A stretch of DNA of 46,943 bases from JBBIGV01 sp037447335 (GTDB lineage Bacteria; Bacteroidota; Ignavibacteria; Ignavibacteriales; Ignavibacteriaceae): the NCBI GenBank assembly GCA_037447335.1, contig JBBIGV010000022.1, forward strand, positions 1 through 46,943, given 5' to 3'. The number at the start of each line of letters is the position of its first letter. Position 1 is the stretch's first letter. The notes beneath the pieces are model-generated. The model worked only from the letters and a program-made list of their open reading frames with translations, was not told the origin of the DNA and made no database searches. The position numbers were made by a program, and so were the translations under genes. Shown here in pieces: positions 19,569-27,288 of this stretch.

Positions 19569-19635
19569 AGATAAGATCATCAGCTAATAAGAGTGATTGC
19601 CGGTTTAAAAGGCTGTTGTTACTAATAAAAACTAA

Positions 19636-21279
19636 TTGAAAGAGAACATAATTAAGAAAAGAATTTTATCATTATTGATCCTGATATTATGTACTTTAGT
19701 GTTTAAAGAAGTATATGCACAGGGTGTTATTATTGGTCAGAACTTCAGGCTTTACCCCAGCAACGTGAGTCAGACAGAAGTATTTATTACTGCCCATCCG
19801 ACAGATCCGAATATTTTATTCGCATCGGCAAATACAATCGTATTCTCACCGACCTTTTTTGTAAGCGAAGGAATTTATGTATCAACCGATGCTGGAAATA
19901 ACTGGTATGGAAGTGATACGTGCAGCGGGCAGTATATCGATTTCCATGGCGGCGATCCCGGAATTGCAATTGATAAAGATGGCACATTCATAATCACAAG
20001 GTTAGGAAGGGCGCCTGTTTTTCCTGGCTTATATTCTCACCATTCAACTGACAATGGACAAACATGGTCGCTTCAAAAATCTGTTTCATTAGATGAGCTT
20101 GAAAGAGCTACAATTGTATCGGATGTTGATCCGGCAAGTCCGTTTTACGGGAGGACATATATTGCCTATGTCAGGTTTACTCCGCCCTGGCCTGTAATGA
20201 CAGCACATACAAATGATGGGGCACAAAACTGGATTACTCCTTTTGCAGTCAATAATCCGCCGCAGCGTTCTGCCGGCGGCGAAATTACAATTGGGTTGAA
20301 CGGTGAAGTATATATTACGTGGGCCGGGGTGGCTAATCAATCTCCCTTTATTGAAATTCATGGCAGCTTTGCTTCTTCAACTGACGGCGGTGTAACCTGG
20401 AATGTGAATGAAGTTGCTTTCGAGATGAGAGGCATCGTAGGGCTGCTGCCGCAAAAGCAAAATATAAGAGTTAACGGTCTTCCCCGCATAGCTGTAGATA
20501 AATCAAATAGTCCATACCGCGGAACCATTTATATTGTAACTACAGAAAGAAACTTTGGCGCAGCGGGAAGTGATCCGGATATAATTCTTCTTAAATCAAC
20601 AGACAAAGGAGCATCCTGGTCTTCGGGTATACGAGTCAATCAGGATGCGCTTAACAATGGAAAAATTCAATACTTTCCCGCAATTGATGTTGATGACTGG
20701 GGCGGGGTGAATATCATTTATTATGATGACCGCAATACTACCAGTGACTCTAACGGAGTTTTTCTTTCACGCTCAACCGATGGTGGAAATACATGGAACG
20801 AATATGAGATAAGCGATCACCGTTTCAAACCTGTTCCTATCGGCGGATTAGGCACCGGTTATCAGGGCGATAATATTGATATTGTAGCGGTTGGAAATAA
20901 GCTCTGGCCCGTGTGGATGGATAATTCTACCGGGACATACCAAATTTGGACAGCGCCTATTGAAATTCTCACATCAGGTATTGATGAGGATGCTTCAACT
21001 GAAAAAGTTTTTCAGTTGCATCAGAACTATCCCAATCCGTTTAATCCTAATACTGTCATAAGCTGGAGTTTGGCAGAGGTAAGTCAATTCTCATTAAAAA
21101 TATATGATGTTCTAGGAAATGAACTTGCAGAATTAGTTAATGATTATTATCCGGCAGGCAACTATAACATAACCTTTGATGCGGATAATTTAAATCAAAA
21201 ACTCTCAAGCGGAATTTATTTTTATCGTCTCACAACCAAAAATTTTTCTGAGACAAAAGCAATGGTGTTACTTAAGTAG
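19636..21279 (+). CDS. secreted sialidase-like (BNR repeat) protein with T9SS sorting domain
   Basis: 547 residues from a TTG at 19636; the start is weakly supported, but the signal peptide (RILSLLILILCTLVF then VYAQ) follows directly. The middle is a six-bladed sialidase-like propeller with Asp-box (BNR) repeats: STDAGNNWYG, STDNGQTWSL, STDGGVTWNV, STDKGASWSS and STDGGNTWNE. The C-terminal 80 residues are a type A T9SS sorting domain with HQNYPNPFNPNTVISW and a final GIYFYRLTTKNFSETKAMVL. I do not see the full arginine triad that would prove sialidase activity, so a carbohydrate-binding or structural role is possible. The stop lies inside the end of the convergent gene at 21268 (12-base tail overlap). 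Confidence 0.85.
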   Translation: MKENIIKKRILSLLILILCTLVFKEVYAQGVIIGQNFRLYPSNVSQTEVFITAHPTDPNILFASANTIVFSPTFFVSEGIYVSTDAGNNWYGSDTCSGQYIDFHGGDPGIAIDKDGTFIITRLGRAPVFPGLYSHHSTDNGQTWSLQKSVSLDELERATIVSDVDPASPFYGRTYIAYVRFTPPWPVMTAHTNDGAQNWITPFAVNNPPQRSAGGEITIGLNGEVYITWAGVANQSPFIEIHGSFASSTDGGVTWNVNEVAFEMRGIVGLLPQKQNIRVNGLPRIAVDKSNSPYRGTIYIVTTERNFGAAGSDPDIILLKSTDKGASWSSGIRVNQDALNNGKIQYFPAIDVDDWGGVNIIYYDDRNTTSDSNGVFLSRSTDGGNTWNEYEISDHRFKPVPIGGLGTGYQGDNIDIVAVGNKLWPVWMDNSTGTYQIWTAPIEILTSGIDEDASTEKVFQLHQNYPNPFNPNTVISWSLAEVSQFSLKIYDVLGNELAELVNDYYPAGNYNITFDADNLNQKLSSGIYFYRLTTKNFSETKAMVLLK

Positions 21280-22611
21280 CAGCATCTTTTTTACATCAGT
21301 AAATATTACGGACTTATCGCTTAGCGGGATGGATATCAATTTATAAAAATAAATGCCTGAAGCAAGCTGGCTAAGGGTTGACTTATTCACTCCGTTTCCT
21401 ACCGATAAGAATTCTCTTTGATGAGTTCCTGCATTAAAATATCCATCTGCAAGTATGGCAATTTCATTTCCAAGCAAATCGTAAACTATCAGCTTAACAT
21501 AACTCTGTTCCGAAAGATTCCAGGAAATTGTGGTTGTGGGATTGAATGGATTCGGATAATTCTGATACAGAAAAAATTCATTTGGTGTAAGAACAGCATT
21601 ATGATGAACATCTGATATAGAATCCGGTTTGTACTTGAGTATCTTACCCTGGTCGCCAATCATAAAACCATTTAGAGAATCAACAAAACATACATCGAAA
21701 GTTGCCATGCTATCCGGCAAGGGGTAATAATTCCACGTATTTCCGGAATCAGTAGTTACAAAGATATTGTAGTCGTACCATAAAGAAGCCCAGGCTTCGT
21801 ATGGAGTTCTGAAAGAAAATGCAGTAACATTACCGTACCTCTCAATCTCCTCATAGCTCCAGGTATTGCCGCCATCCAACGATCTTACAATAGCGATCTG
21901 ATAAAGTTTTTCCAGGTCGCCCGCAAGTGTATAGATATTAAGTGAATCAAAAATTTCTATATCATAAATAGGATCCGGGCCGATACCGTACGGCATCCAT
22001 GTTTGACCTGAATCTTCCGTTTTCCAGATTACGCCGATTATATCAATATTCCCGCCGACAGCATAGCCATATTGATCGTTATAAAATTTAAACTTATGGA
22101 CCGGGAAGTACGCATATCCGGCAGTATCAATAATAGTAACAGCGTACCAATTTTCGCCGCCGTCGTCGGTGTAAGCCAGTTCGGATGGTCCGCCGCCCAC
22201 AAAACCGTAAAGTGAATCAAGGAAGTAAATAGTATAAAGAAAAACATTAGGGCTGCGGTAAAAATCCGATGACCAGTTTTTTCCACCATCAGTAGTTCTA
22301 AGAATGTAAGTGCCGAAAGGGGGTTCATCTGCTTTCCACTCAACAGCCCAGCCGAGGTTTTCATCAATAAAGAACACGTCATAAACTCTTTGATTGTTTC
22401 CAGTGGTTTGCAATTCCCAGCTTTCACCCAAATCAGATGTGTAGAGAATTGTGCCGCTGTCTGCTGCAATCCAGATGTTTGCAGTATCGAGGCAGAATAA
22501 TGAATTTAAAACTCCGTTAAACGGTGTTTGAATTACTTCCCATCTTTCCTGAGCAGAGGCGCTGCAGGTAAGAGAGACAACTAAAATGATTAATAAACTA
22601 ATTCGGCGCAT
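21268..22611 (-). CDS. secreted YCF48/BNR-type beta-propeller protein with T9SS sorting domain
   Basis: 447 residues with signal peptide MRRISLLIILVVSLTCSASAQ. The main domain has repeats that alternate phrases of the type ANIWIAADSGTILYTSD, LGESWELQT, LGWAVEWK and ILRTTDGGKNWSS, typical of the photosystem II assembly factor YCF48 and related BNR propellers. It ends with a type A T9SS sorting domain (QNYPNPFNPTTTISW, then GIYFYKL) that would send it through the outer membrane and anchor it or release it. No ligand can be assigned. It is convergent with the sialidase-like gene and the two stops overlap by 12 bases; there is no room for a separate terminator. Confidence 0.85.
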   Translation of the reverse strand: MRRISLLIILVVSLTCSASAQERWEVIQTPFNGVLNSLFCLDTANIWIAADSGTILYTSDLGESWELQTTGNNQRVYDVFFIDENLGWAVEWKADEPPFGTYILRTTDGGKNWSSDFYRSPNVFLYTIYFLDSLYGFVGGGPSELAYTDDGGENWYAVTIIDTAGYAYFPVHKFKFYNDQYGYAVGGNIDIIGVIWKTEDSGQTWMPYGIGPDPIYDIEIFDSLNIYTLAGDLEKLYQIAIVRSLDGGNTWSYEEIERYGNVTAFSFRTPYEAWASLWYDYNIFVTTDSGNTWNYYPLPDSMATFDVCFVDSLNGFMIGDQGKILKYKPDSISDVHHNAVLTPNEFFLYQNYPNPFNPTTTISWNLSEQSYVKLIVYDLLGNEIAILADGYFNAGTHQREFLSVGNGVNKSTLSQLASGIYFYKLISIPLSDKSVIFTDVKKMLLLK

Positions 22612-22805
22612 TATTGTTAAAAATTTCTTTTATAAAATAACAAAATAAACGAAAACCCTTTAGGAATCAGAATATGAATCTCTTATTATTTAAGGCAGCG
22701 GCGGTGATTCCTCAGTTGGTAGGGATTCAGACGAAGAATGTATTGGATTTATGCGGGATATCAGAAATTTCAAAATAATTTACCTTAAATAATCCTGTCA
22801 AAGCC

Positions 22806-22836
22806 TTGACAAATTAAGGCAGTATGACTAAGTTTG
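22806..22836 (+). promoter_or_regulatory. promoter of the tRNA-Asn gene
   Basis: TTGACA (22806-22811) and TAAGTTTG (22829-22836) with 20 bases between the TTG and the second box. This is close to the Bacteroidota consensus TTTG-N19-TAnnTTTG. It would start transcription around 22843, about 14 bases before the tRNA. This is the best promoter match in the window. Confidence 0.7.
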
Positions 22837-22856
22837 AACTCAAATTTTAAGATTAT

Positions 22857-22928
22857 TCCGCGATAGCTCAATGGTGGAGCATTCGGCTGTTAACCGAAGG
22901 GATGCAGGTTCGAGTCCTGCTCGCGGAG
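22857..22928 (+). tRNA. tRNA-Asn (GTT)
   Basis: Acceptor stem TCCGCGA (22857-22863) pairs with TCGCGGA (22921-22927), discriminator G at 22928. Anticodon GTT at 22889-22891 in the loop CTGTTAA between TTCGG and CCGAA. D-arm AGCTCAATGGTGGAGC and T-arm GCAGGTTCGAGTCCTGC are intact. CCA is not encoded. Confidence 0.97.
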
Positions 22929-22933
22929 CTATG

Positions 22934-22966
22934 AAAACCTCAGTAAAGCGCTGAGGTTTTTTAGTT
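22934..22966 (+). terminator. terminator of tRNA-Asn
   Basis: AAAACCTCAG (22934-22943) and CTGAGGTTTT (22951-22960) form a 10-bp stem with a 7-base loop, followed by more T residues. Confidence 0.9.
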
Positions 22967-22981
22967 TTAAGATGATCTGAA

Positions 22982-23058
22982 AGCTATCGGCTGTTATCCC
23001 GATAAATCGGGTTGCAGGTTCGAGTGCCTTTAGTCCCGATGTAATCGGGATCGCGGAA
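22982..23058 (+). pseudogene. degenerate tRNA-Asn-like 3' part carrying two palindromes
   Basis: This repeats parts of the neighbouring tRNA-Asn: ATCGGCTGTTA (anticodon arm with GTT), then GCAGGTTCGAGT (T-arm), then TCGCGGA (3' acceptor strand), in the right order. The palindrome TCCCGATAAATCGGG (22997-23011) lies where the anticodon stem and variable loop should be, and TCCCGATGTAATCGGGA (23034-23050) lies in the T-arm. The 5' half and D-arm are absent. It cannot make a functional tRNA. I infer a duplicated tRNA end, altered by palindromic repeats. Confidence 0.7.
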
Positions 23059-23063
23059 CAACG

Positions 23064-23095
23064 ACCCCGAAGCTGCGAATTTAGCAATTCGGGGT
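23064..23095 (+). terminator. hairpin after the tRNA-like remnant
   Basis: ACCCCGAA (23064-23071) pairs with TTCGGGGT (23088-23095) with a 16-base loop. No strong T-run follows; it may be another palindromic repeat rather than a real terminator. Confidence 0.5.
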
Positions 23096-23336
23096 TAATA
23101 GTTTTGGGCTGTTTTCAATTCAATGTGATATCTGTTCTGATCTTAAATTCTAATTTTCCTGATCTTTCATCCTTGCTATTATGGGATATTAAATCTACGA
23201 AGATGAGTTTATCTACACTAATCGCAACCTGCTTTAAAGCAGGGATTGATTTAGTTATCCTGAAATAATTGAGAAATTGATGAGCCATTATTATCCTCAG
23301 GGGTTACTGAACTAAGTCATTATAGACTGCTTTCAT
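23096..23336. other. non-coding remnant stretch
   Basis: About 240 bases between the tRNA region and the ADP-ribosylglycohydrolase remnant with no recognisable gene on either strand. Confidence 0.4.
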
Positions 23337-23682
23337 TTATCGTTCAATAAATTTAGCGCTGACAGCCAGGGGTCTTTTATTAAGTCTAAGAGGAATTTCT
23401 TTAAGAATATTTCCCGGCACTCCGCCGTAAAATGCCTCTGCTATTGACCCGTTAAATGCAGCTAGTGTATCTGAATCACCGCCAATATAAATTACTTGTC
23501 GAATTAAATCCTCAAAAGACTCAGAAATTAAAAGTGTCTATATCGCCTGCGGGACGGTACCCTGACAGCGTTCATTATATTGATAATTTTTAAAGTCTTC
23601 AACGTTCAGTTCGAGGCTGTAATTAAATGTTTTCTCAAAAATAAACAGAGCCGATTATGTCGCCTGTTATTGCGCCGAGCAT
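23337..23682 (-). pseudogene. ADP-ribosylglycohydrolase remnant (internal deletion, frameshift, stop)
   Basis: On the minus strand, ATG 23682 opens MLGAITGDIIGSVY, the usual N-terminus of ADP-ribosylglycohydrolases (DraG/ARH family). After a frame change the sequence resumes with RCQGTVPQAI, a TAG at 23538-23540, then SFEDLIRQVIYIGGDSDTLA and ASIAEAFYG-like text (GSIAEAFYGGVP), ending at TAA 23337-23339. IGGDSDT is the metal-binding motif near the C-terminus. Relatives have about 260 residues; here about 110 codons remain, so some 150 residues were lost between the N-terminal metal site and the C-terminal part. It lies just downstream of hsdM. The enzyme would have removed ADP-ribose from targets; this copy is dead. 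Confidence 0.85.
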
Positions 23683-23699
23683 ATTACACCATAACAAGA

Positions 23700-25169
23700 T
23701 TATTTACCATTCCCATTCAACCCTTCAACAATCTCCTTAAAGCTTGCAAGTCCTGCTTCAATATTTTCAATTATATCAAGCGCAAGTATATCGGGATCGG
23801 GAAGGTTGTCCATATCACCAAGACTTTCATCTTTCAGCCAGAAGATATCCAGGTTAGTCTTATCTCTTGCGATTATTTCATCGTAAGAAAATTTCTTGAA
23901 ACGTTCCGTTTCTTTACGCTTGAATCTGTTCTGCGGATTATAACACTTGACAAAATCCTCTAAGTCATCAAACTTCATCTGCTGGGTTTTTAATGTGAAG
24001 TGAATGTTGGTTCGCAGATCATAAATCCATACTTCCTTTGTCCAGGGAGTTTTTGCCGCAGGTTTGTTATCGAAGAAAATTACATTTGCTTTTACACCCT
24101 GTGCATAAAATATTCCTGTTGGCAACCGTAGAATTGTATGAAGATCTGTTGTATCGAGCAGTCTTTTTCTTACAGTTTCTCCTGCTCCGCCTTCAAACAA
24201 AACGTTATCGGGAACAACTACTGCTGCTTTGCCATCTGCCTTTAACATTGATCGGACGTGCTGAATAAAATTCAACTGCTTGTTCGAAGTTGTAGTCCAG
24301 AAATCCTGTCTCTCGTATGTTAGTTTCTCCTTGCTTTGTGTTCCATCTTCGTATGTAATTGTCATACTGCTTTTTTTACCAAACGAAGGATTTGTAAGTA
24401 CATAATCATATTTTGTTGAGGGAGAAACAAGCAGGCTGTCTGCTCTTTCAATTGGCGGTTCGCTGTTTAAGTCGCCAATGTTGTGCAGATACAAATTCAT
24501 CAAGCAAAGTCTTGCTGTGTTTGGAACAATCTCCCATCCGGAAAATGTTTTGAACTTAAAAAATTCTTTCTCCGATTTATCTAACTTGAATTTCTTCTCA
24601 TCAGAAATAAAATCATAGGCAGCAAGAAAGAAACCACCTGTGCCGCAAGCCGGATCAGCAATCGTTTCCTTTGGTTCCGGTCTGATACATTCTACCATTG
24701 CCTTAATGAGAACACGCGGAGTAAAATATTGTCCCGCACCTGATTTAGTATCTTCAGCATTTTTCTCGAGCAGACCTTCATAAATATCACCTTTAACATC
24801 AGCACCGAGCACAACCCAGTTCTCATCATCAATCAAATGAACTAATTTATAAAGCTTTGCGGGATCTTTTATTTTATTTCCCGAATCAAAAAATATTTCT
24901 CCAATCATTCCCTTCTCTTTACCAAGCTCACCTAGAATTCTTATATAATGCGTCATCAACTCAGCACCGCTTTTATTGAGCAGACTTTCCCAGTTAAGAT
25001 TTTTAGGAATATTAATTTTCCTGTTATAGGGCGGCTTTGAATACTCATCTGCCATTTTCAAAAAGAGAAGATAGGTAAGCTGTTCAAGATAATCGCCGTA
25101 GCTTACGCCGTCATCTCTTAATGTGTGGCAGTAATTCCAAACACGCTGAACTATTGATGCAGTGGTCAT
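23700..25169 (-). CDS. hsdM: type I restriction-modification DNA methyltransferase subunit HsdM
   Basis: 489 residues, the usual length. The N-terminal helical HsdM_N domain (about 1-130) is followed by the N6-adenine methyltransferase domain with S-adenosylmethionine motif DPACGTGGF (residues 172-180) and catalytic motif NPSF (260-263), a slightly unusual form of NPPF/Y. The text YEGLLEKNAEDTKSGAGQYF before motif I is typical of HsdM. With two HsdM and one HsdS it methylates adenines in the host target; with HsdR added the complex cuts unmodified DNA. It is the last gene of the operon, separated from hsdS by the four-helix-bundle gene; the ribosome-binding site before ATG 25169 is weak. Confidence 0.95.
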   Translation of the reverse strand: MTTASIVQRVWNYCHTLRDDGVSYGDYLEQLTYLLFLKMADEYSKPPYNRKINIPKNLNWESLLNKSGAELMTHYIRILGELGKEKGMIGEIFFDSGNKIKDPAKLYKLVHLIDDENWVVLGADVKGDIYEGLLEKNAEDTKSGAGQYFTPRVLIKAMVECIRPEPKETIADPACGTGGFFLAAYDFISDEKKFKLDKSEKEFFKFKTFSGWEIVPNTARLCLMNLYLHNIGDLNSEPPIERADSLLVSPSTKYDYVLTNPSFGKKSSMTITYEDGTQSKEKLTYERQDFWTTTSNKQLNFIQHVRSMLKADGKAAVVVPDNVLFEGGAGETVRKRLLDTTDLHTILRLPTGIFYAQGVKANVIFFDNKPAAKTPWTKEVWIYDLRTNIHFTLKTQQMKFDDLEDFVKCYNPQNRFKRKETERFKKFSYDEIIARDKTNLDIFWLKDESLGDMDNLPDPDILALDIIENIEAGLASFKEIVEGLNGNGK

Positions 25170-25183
25170 AGTAATTAATAATT

Positions 25184-25199
25184 AAAAATTAATAATGAA
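25184..25199. repeat. 16-bp inverted repeat, hsdM side
   Basis: AAAAATTAATAATGAA, the exact reverse complement of 25569-25584. The pair brackets the four-helix-bundle gene. It is AT-rich, so some of the match could be low complexity. Confidence 0.65.
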
Positions 25200-25202
25200 T
25201 AA

Positions 25203-25559
25203 TTATTTGTTTGATTTTGATGTTTTTAGAATAGCAATTAACAATTTTATTATTTCTTCGCAATCTTCTAAAATTGATTCACCAGCTTTTTTATCTAAAT
25301 AGATGCTGTCGATTAATAATCGTAACCAATAATGAGTTTCTCTTGATTCTTTCAATGCGATTTGAAGTTTTGCGATAAAATCTGCTTTTGATTGACCGCC
25401 GAGCGCTTCTTCAACATTAGCTCCGATGCTTGTTCCGCATCTTAATATTTGTTTCGATAAAACAAATTCCTTTTTCTCTTCAATTAAAAATTTATAAAGC
25501 TTAATGATGCACAATGCAAACTTATAACTCTTAATTTGAATTATATTTTCATTCTTCAT
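25203..25559 (-). CDS. four-helix-bundle protein of the S23 / 23S rRNA-intervening-sequence family
   Basis: 118 residues. The pattern LSKQILRCGTSIGANVEEA, then SKADFIAKLQIALKESRET and HYWLRLL, is diagnostic of the 'four helix bundle / S23' family (Pfam 23S_rRNA_IVP). Members were first seen in rRNA intervening sequences and resemble the Avd accessory protein of diversity-generating retroelements; their general function is unknown, and a nucleic-acid-binding pentamer is the known structure. The whole gene sits in the gap between hsdS and hsdM, between inverted repeats at 25184-25199 and 25569-25584. Its N-terminal codons (MKNEN) are made of the same AATGAA repeats. I see no sign that the restriction system needs it. 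Confidence 0.9.
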   Translation of the reverse strand: MKNENIIQIKSYKFALCIIKLYKFLIEEKKEFVLSKQILRCGTSIGANVEEALGGQSKADFIAKLQIALKESRETHYWLRLLIDSIYLDKKAGESILEDCEEIIKLLIAILKTSKSNK

Positions 25560-25568
25560 TTTTAATTC

Positions 25569-25584
25569 TTCATTATTAATTTTT
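25569..25584. repeat. 16-bp inverted repeat, hsdS side
   Basis: TTCATTATTAATTTTT, a perfect inverted copy of 25184-25199. It begins in the two bases downstream of the hsdS stop at 25587-25589 on the minus strand. Confidence 0.65.
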
Positions 25585-25586
25585 CA

Positions 25587-26855
25587 TTAAACAAGTTTTC
25601 CTTCAAACGCATGTTTCAATATACTTTGTCTAAGTGTTTCTGCTTTGGTTAAGCTTTCATCTATCGCTTTTTCAAGATTGTCTACCTCTGAAAAACGCTT
25701 CTCTATTTCTGAAACAATTTGAGTTTGTTTAGTAAGTGACGGTAATGGTAGCATAACTTTTCGTTGCAAAAAATCTTTATTTATACTCGATTGATTGACA
25801 TGGTTTACACAATTAATTTTAAAGTAGCCCGACCAAAATAGATGATGTAAAAAATAAGCTACAAACTTTGATGAAATAATTTCACGATTAACTTTAATTC
25901 TTGTCATATGATTGGAATATGCCCAATTTGTATTTTCTGGAATTATTGTAGTCTTACCAAGAAGCTCAGGACTGTTCGTATTATTGAATAATATATCTCC
26001 CTTATCTAATTTTTTATATTCTTTGACATGAACATATTTTACATTTGATAAATCAATTTTCCCATAGAAATTAATGTTCATGGGCCTAATGTGTGGAATT
26101 CCAATATTTTCTCTATTATGTTGACCTGAAGGAAATCCCGGATTAATGCTTTCACAAACTTCCCCCAACTTCACCCATTTCCAGCCAGGGGGTAATGAAC
26201 CACTAAGGGCACTAAGTTCACTAAGTTTCTTTGTGTCCTTAGTGTTCTTAGTGGTTAACTTTCCAGAAAACGCGAATGCCAAAACAGACTGGCGATATAG
26301 GCGGATTTGTTCTTTTGCTTTTTTAAGAGAAGCAACTCCACTGTCCAAACTGCTGAAGAGTTCTTCTATCTTCTCAACAATTTTTTTCTGCTCGGGGAGT
26401 GGTGGGAGAGGAATTTCAAGGTTGTTTAGTGTTTTACTTGAAATCGCTTTGAAAGTCGTTCCCGTTCCAAGTTCATCCAATTTATTTTCTATTAAACGGA
26501 AGTAATAAAAAATAAATCTATTGCAATCTGGATAGCGCAATGATGCTAAACCTCTACCAATACAACATTTTTGATTGGCAATATTGGTTGAACCAACTGG
26601 TGCTCTCACTGAAACTAAAATATCATTAGGTTCAGCAATTTTTTTAGGTTTTGAACACCATTTCTTTACTTCTGGATAAAACTCAGTAAATTCTGCTTTT
26701 CCTTGAAAAAATGGCAAACCAATTTTCTCTGTATTGTAAGTTGAGGAAGGTGGAGATTGTCCCATTATTATTTCACAAACATCACCGAGTTTAACCCAAG
26801 ACCAGTTGCGACCACTAAGAGCACTAAGTTCACTAAGATTTTTATTCGATTTCAT
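25587..26855 (-). CDS. hsdS: type I restriction-modification specificity subunit HsdS
   Basis: 422 residues with the two-half design of HsdS. First half: target-recognition domain 1 (about 16-145, WSWVKLGDVCEIIMGQSPPS) and conserved helical region 1 (146-200, PLPPLPEQKKIVEKIEELF). Second half: recognition domain 2 (about 224-365, GWKWVKLGEVCESINPG) and conserved region 2 (366-422). The two domains read the two parts of a bipartite target. Residues 201-219 (TTKNTKDTKKLSELSALSG) are translated straight from a heptamer repeat array (26201-26253), and the protein's own N-terminus (residues 7-15, LSELSALSG) from the matching array at 26813-26837. Its ATG overlaps the stop of the GxxExxY gene (ATGA), so translation is coupled. 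Confidence 0.95.
   Translation of the reverse strand: MKSNKNLSELSALSGRNWSWVKLGDVCEIIMGQSPPSSTYNTEKIGLPFFQGKAEFTEFYPEVKKWCSKPKKIAEPNDILVSVRAPVGSTNIANQKCCIGRGLASLRYPDCNRFIFYYFRLIENKLDELGTGTTFKAISSKTLNNLEIPLPPLPEQKKIVEKIEELFSSLDSGVASLKKAKEQIRLYRQSVLAFAFSGKLTTKNTKDTKKLSELSALSGSLPPGWKWVKLGEVCESINPGFPSGQHNRENIGIPHIRPMNINFYGKIDLSNVKYVHVKEYKKLDKGDILFNNTNSPELLGKTTIIPENTNWAYSNHMTRIKVNREIISSKFVAYFLHHLFWSGYFKINCVNHVNQSSINKDFLQRKVMLPLPSLTKQTQIVSEIEKRFSEVDNLEKAIDESLTKAETLRQSILKHAFEGKLV
26201..26253. repeat. back-to-back heptamer arrays inside hsdS (empty cassette site?)
   Basis: Three CACTAAG heptamers at 26201, 26210 and 26219 (9-bp period) are followed after 3 bases by CTTTGTG at 26229 and CTTAGTG at 26238 and 26247, same period. 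The two halves are near-perfect inverted repeats and can form a long hairpin. Read on the minus strand they encode the TTKNTKDTKKLSELSALSG linker of HsdS. Confidence 0.9.
26813..26837. repeat. CACTAAG heptamer array at the start of hsdS
   Basis: CACTAAG at 26813, 26822 and 26831, 9-bp period. It is the left border of the GxxExxY cassette and at the same time codes for LSELSALSG in HsdS. Confidence 0.9.
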
Positions 26856-27262
26856 TCTTTAGTTAATTTAGAGAATTCTTCGGTTACAATTGGTATTAAT
26901 GATTTCGTAATATTTTCGCAATTGAAATTTATCAGTAATCCTTTTGGTTTTTTAAGAAGTTTCAGATATGTGATAAGCTGCGCCTGGAATAAAGGCAGCA
27001 TGGTTTCAACTGCTTTTAATTCGACAATAATTAAATCTTCAACTATTAAATCCAATCTCAAATCAGAATCTATTTTCTTTGCTTTATAAATCACTTCGAC
27101 CGGAATTTGTGTCTGCACTTTCAAACCATTTAATTCCAATTCATATTTCAAACATCTTTCATAAATATTTTCGAGCAATCCCGGTCCCAAATTTTTATGA
27201 ACCTCAATTGCACACCCAACAATTTTATACGCCAAATCATTAACAAATTTTTGTGTAATCAT
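26852..27262 (-). CDS. GxxExxY family protein (PD-(D/E)XK nuclease-like)
   Basis: 136 residues. The naming motif is GLLENIY at residues 28-34, preceded by AIEVHKNLGPG. Residues 71-83 (DLIVEDLIIVELK) carry D71 and E81-x-K83 in the order of a PD-(D/E)XK nuclease core, as reported for this family (PDDEXK_3). The family is abundant in environmental bacteria and lacks an experimentally known role. AGAGGAAA lies 5 bases upstream of ATG 27262, so it carries its own ribosome-binding site. It sits between hsdR and hsdS, bounded by heptamer arrays at 26813-26837 and 27289-27313, and its TGA overlaps the hsdS ATG. That placement is like a passenger cassette; a role in restriction is possible but unproven. 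Confidence 0.9.
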   Translation of the reverse strand: MITQKFVNDLAYKIVGCAIEVHKNLGPGLLENIYERCLKYELELNGLKVQTQIPVEVIYKAKKIDSDLRLDLIVEDLIIVELKAVETMLPLFQAQLITYLKLLKKPKGLLINFNCENITKSLIPIVTEEFSKLTKE

Positions 27263-27288
27263 CTCAGTTTCCTCTTATTCTTTGTTCT

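Noticed and set aside
22700..22760. Second tRNA suggested by CCTCAGTTGGTAGGG, a D-arm-like text
   Set aside because: No matching acceptor stem, anticodon arm or T-arm could be found around it.
25203..25559. Diversity-generating retroelement, because the S23 family resembles Avd
   Set aside because: No reverse transcriptase gene and no template/variable repeat pair with adenine-specific changes was seen.
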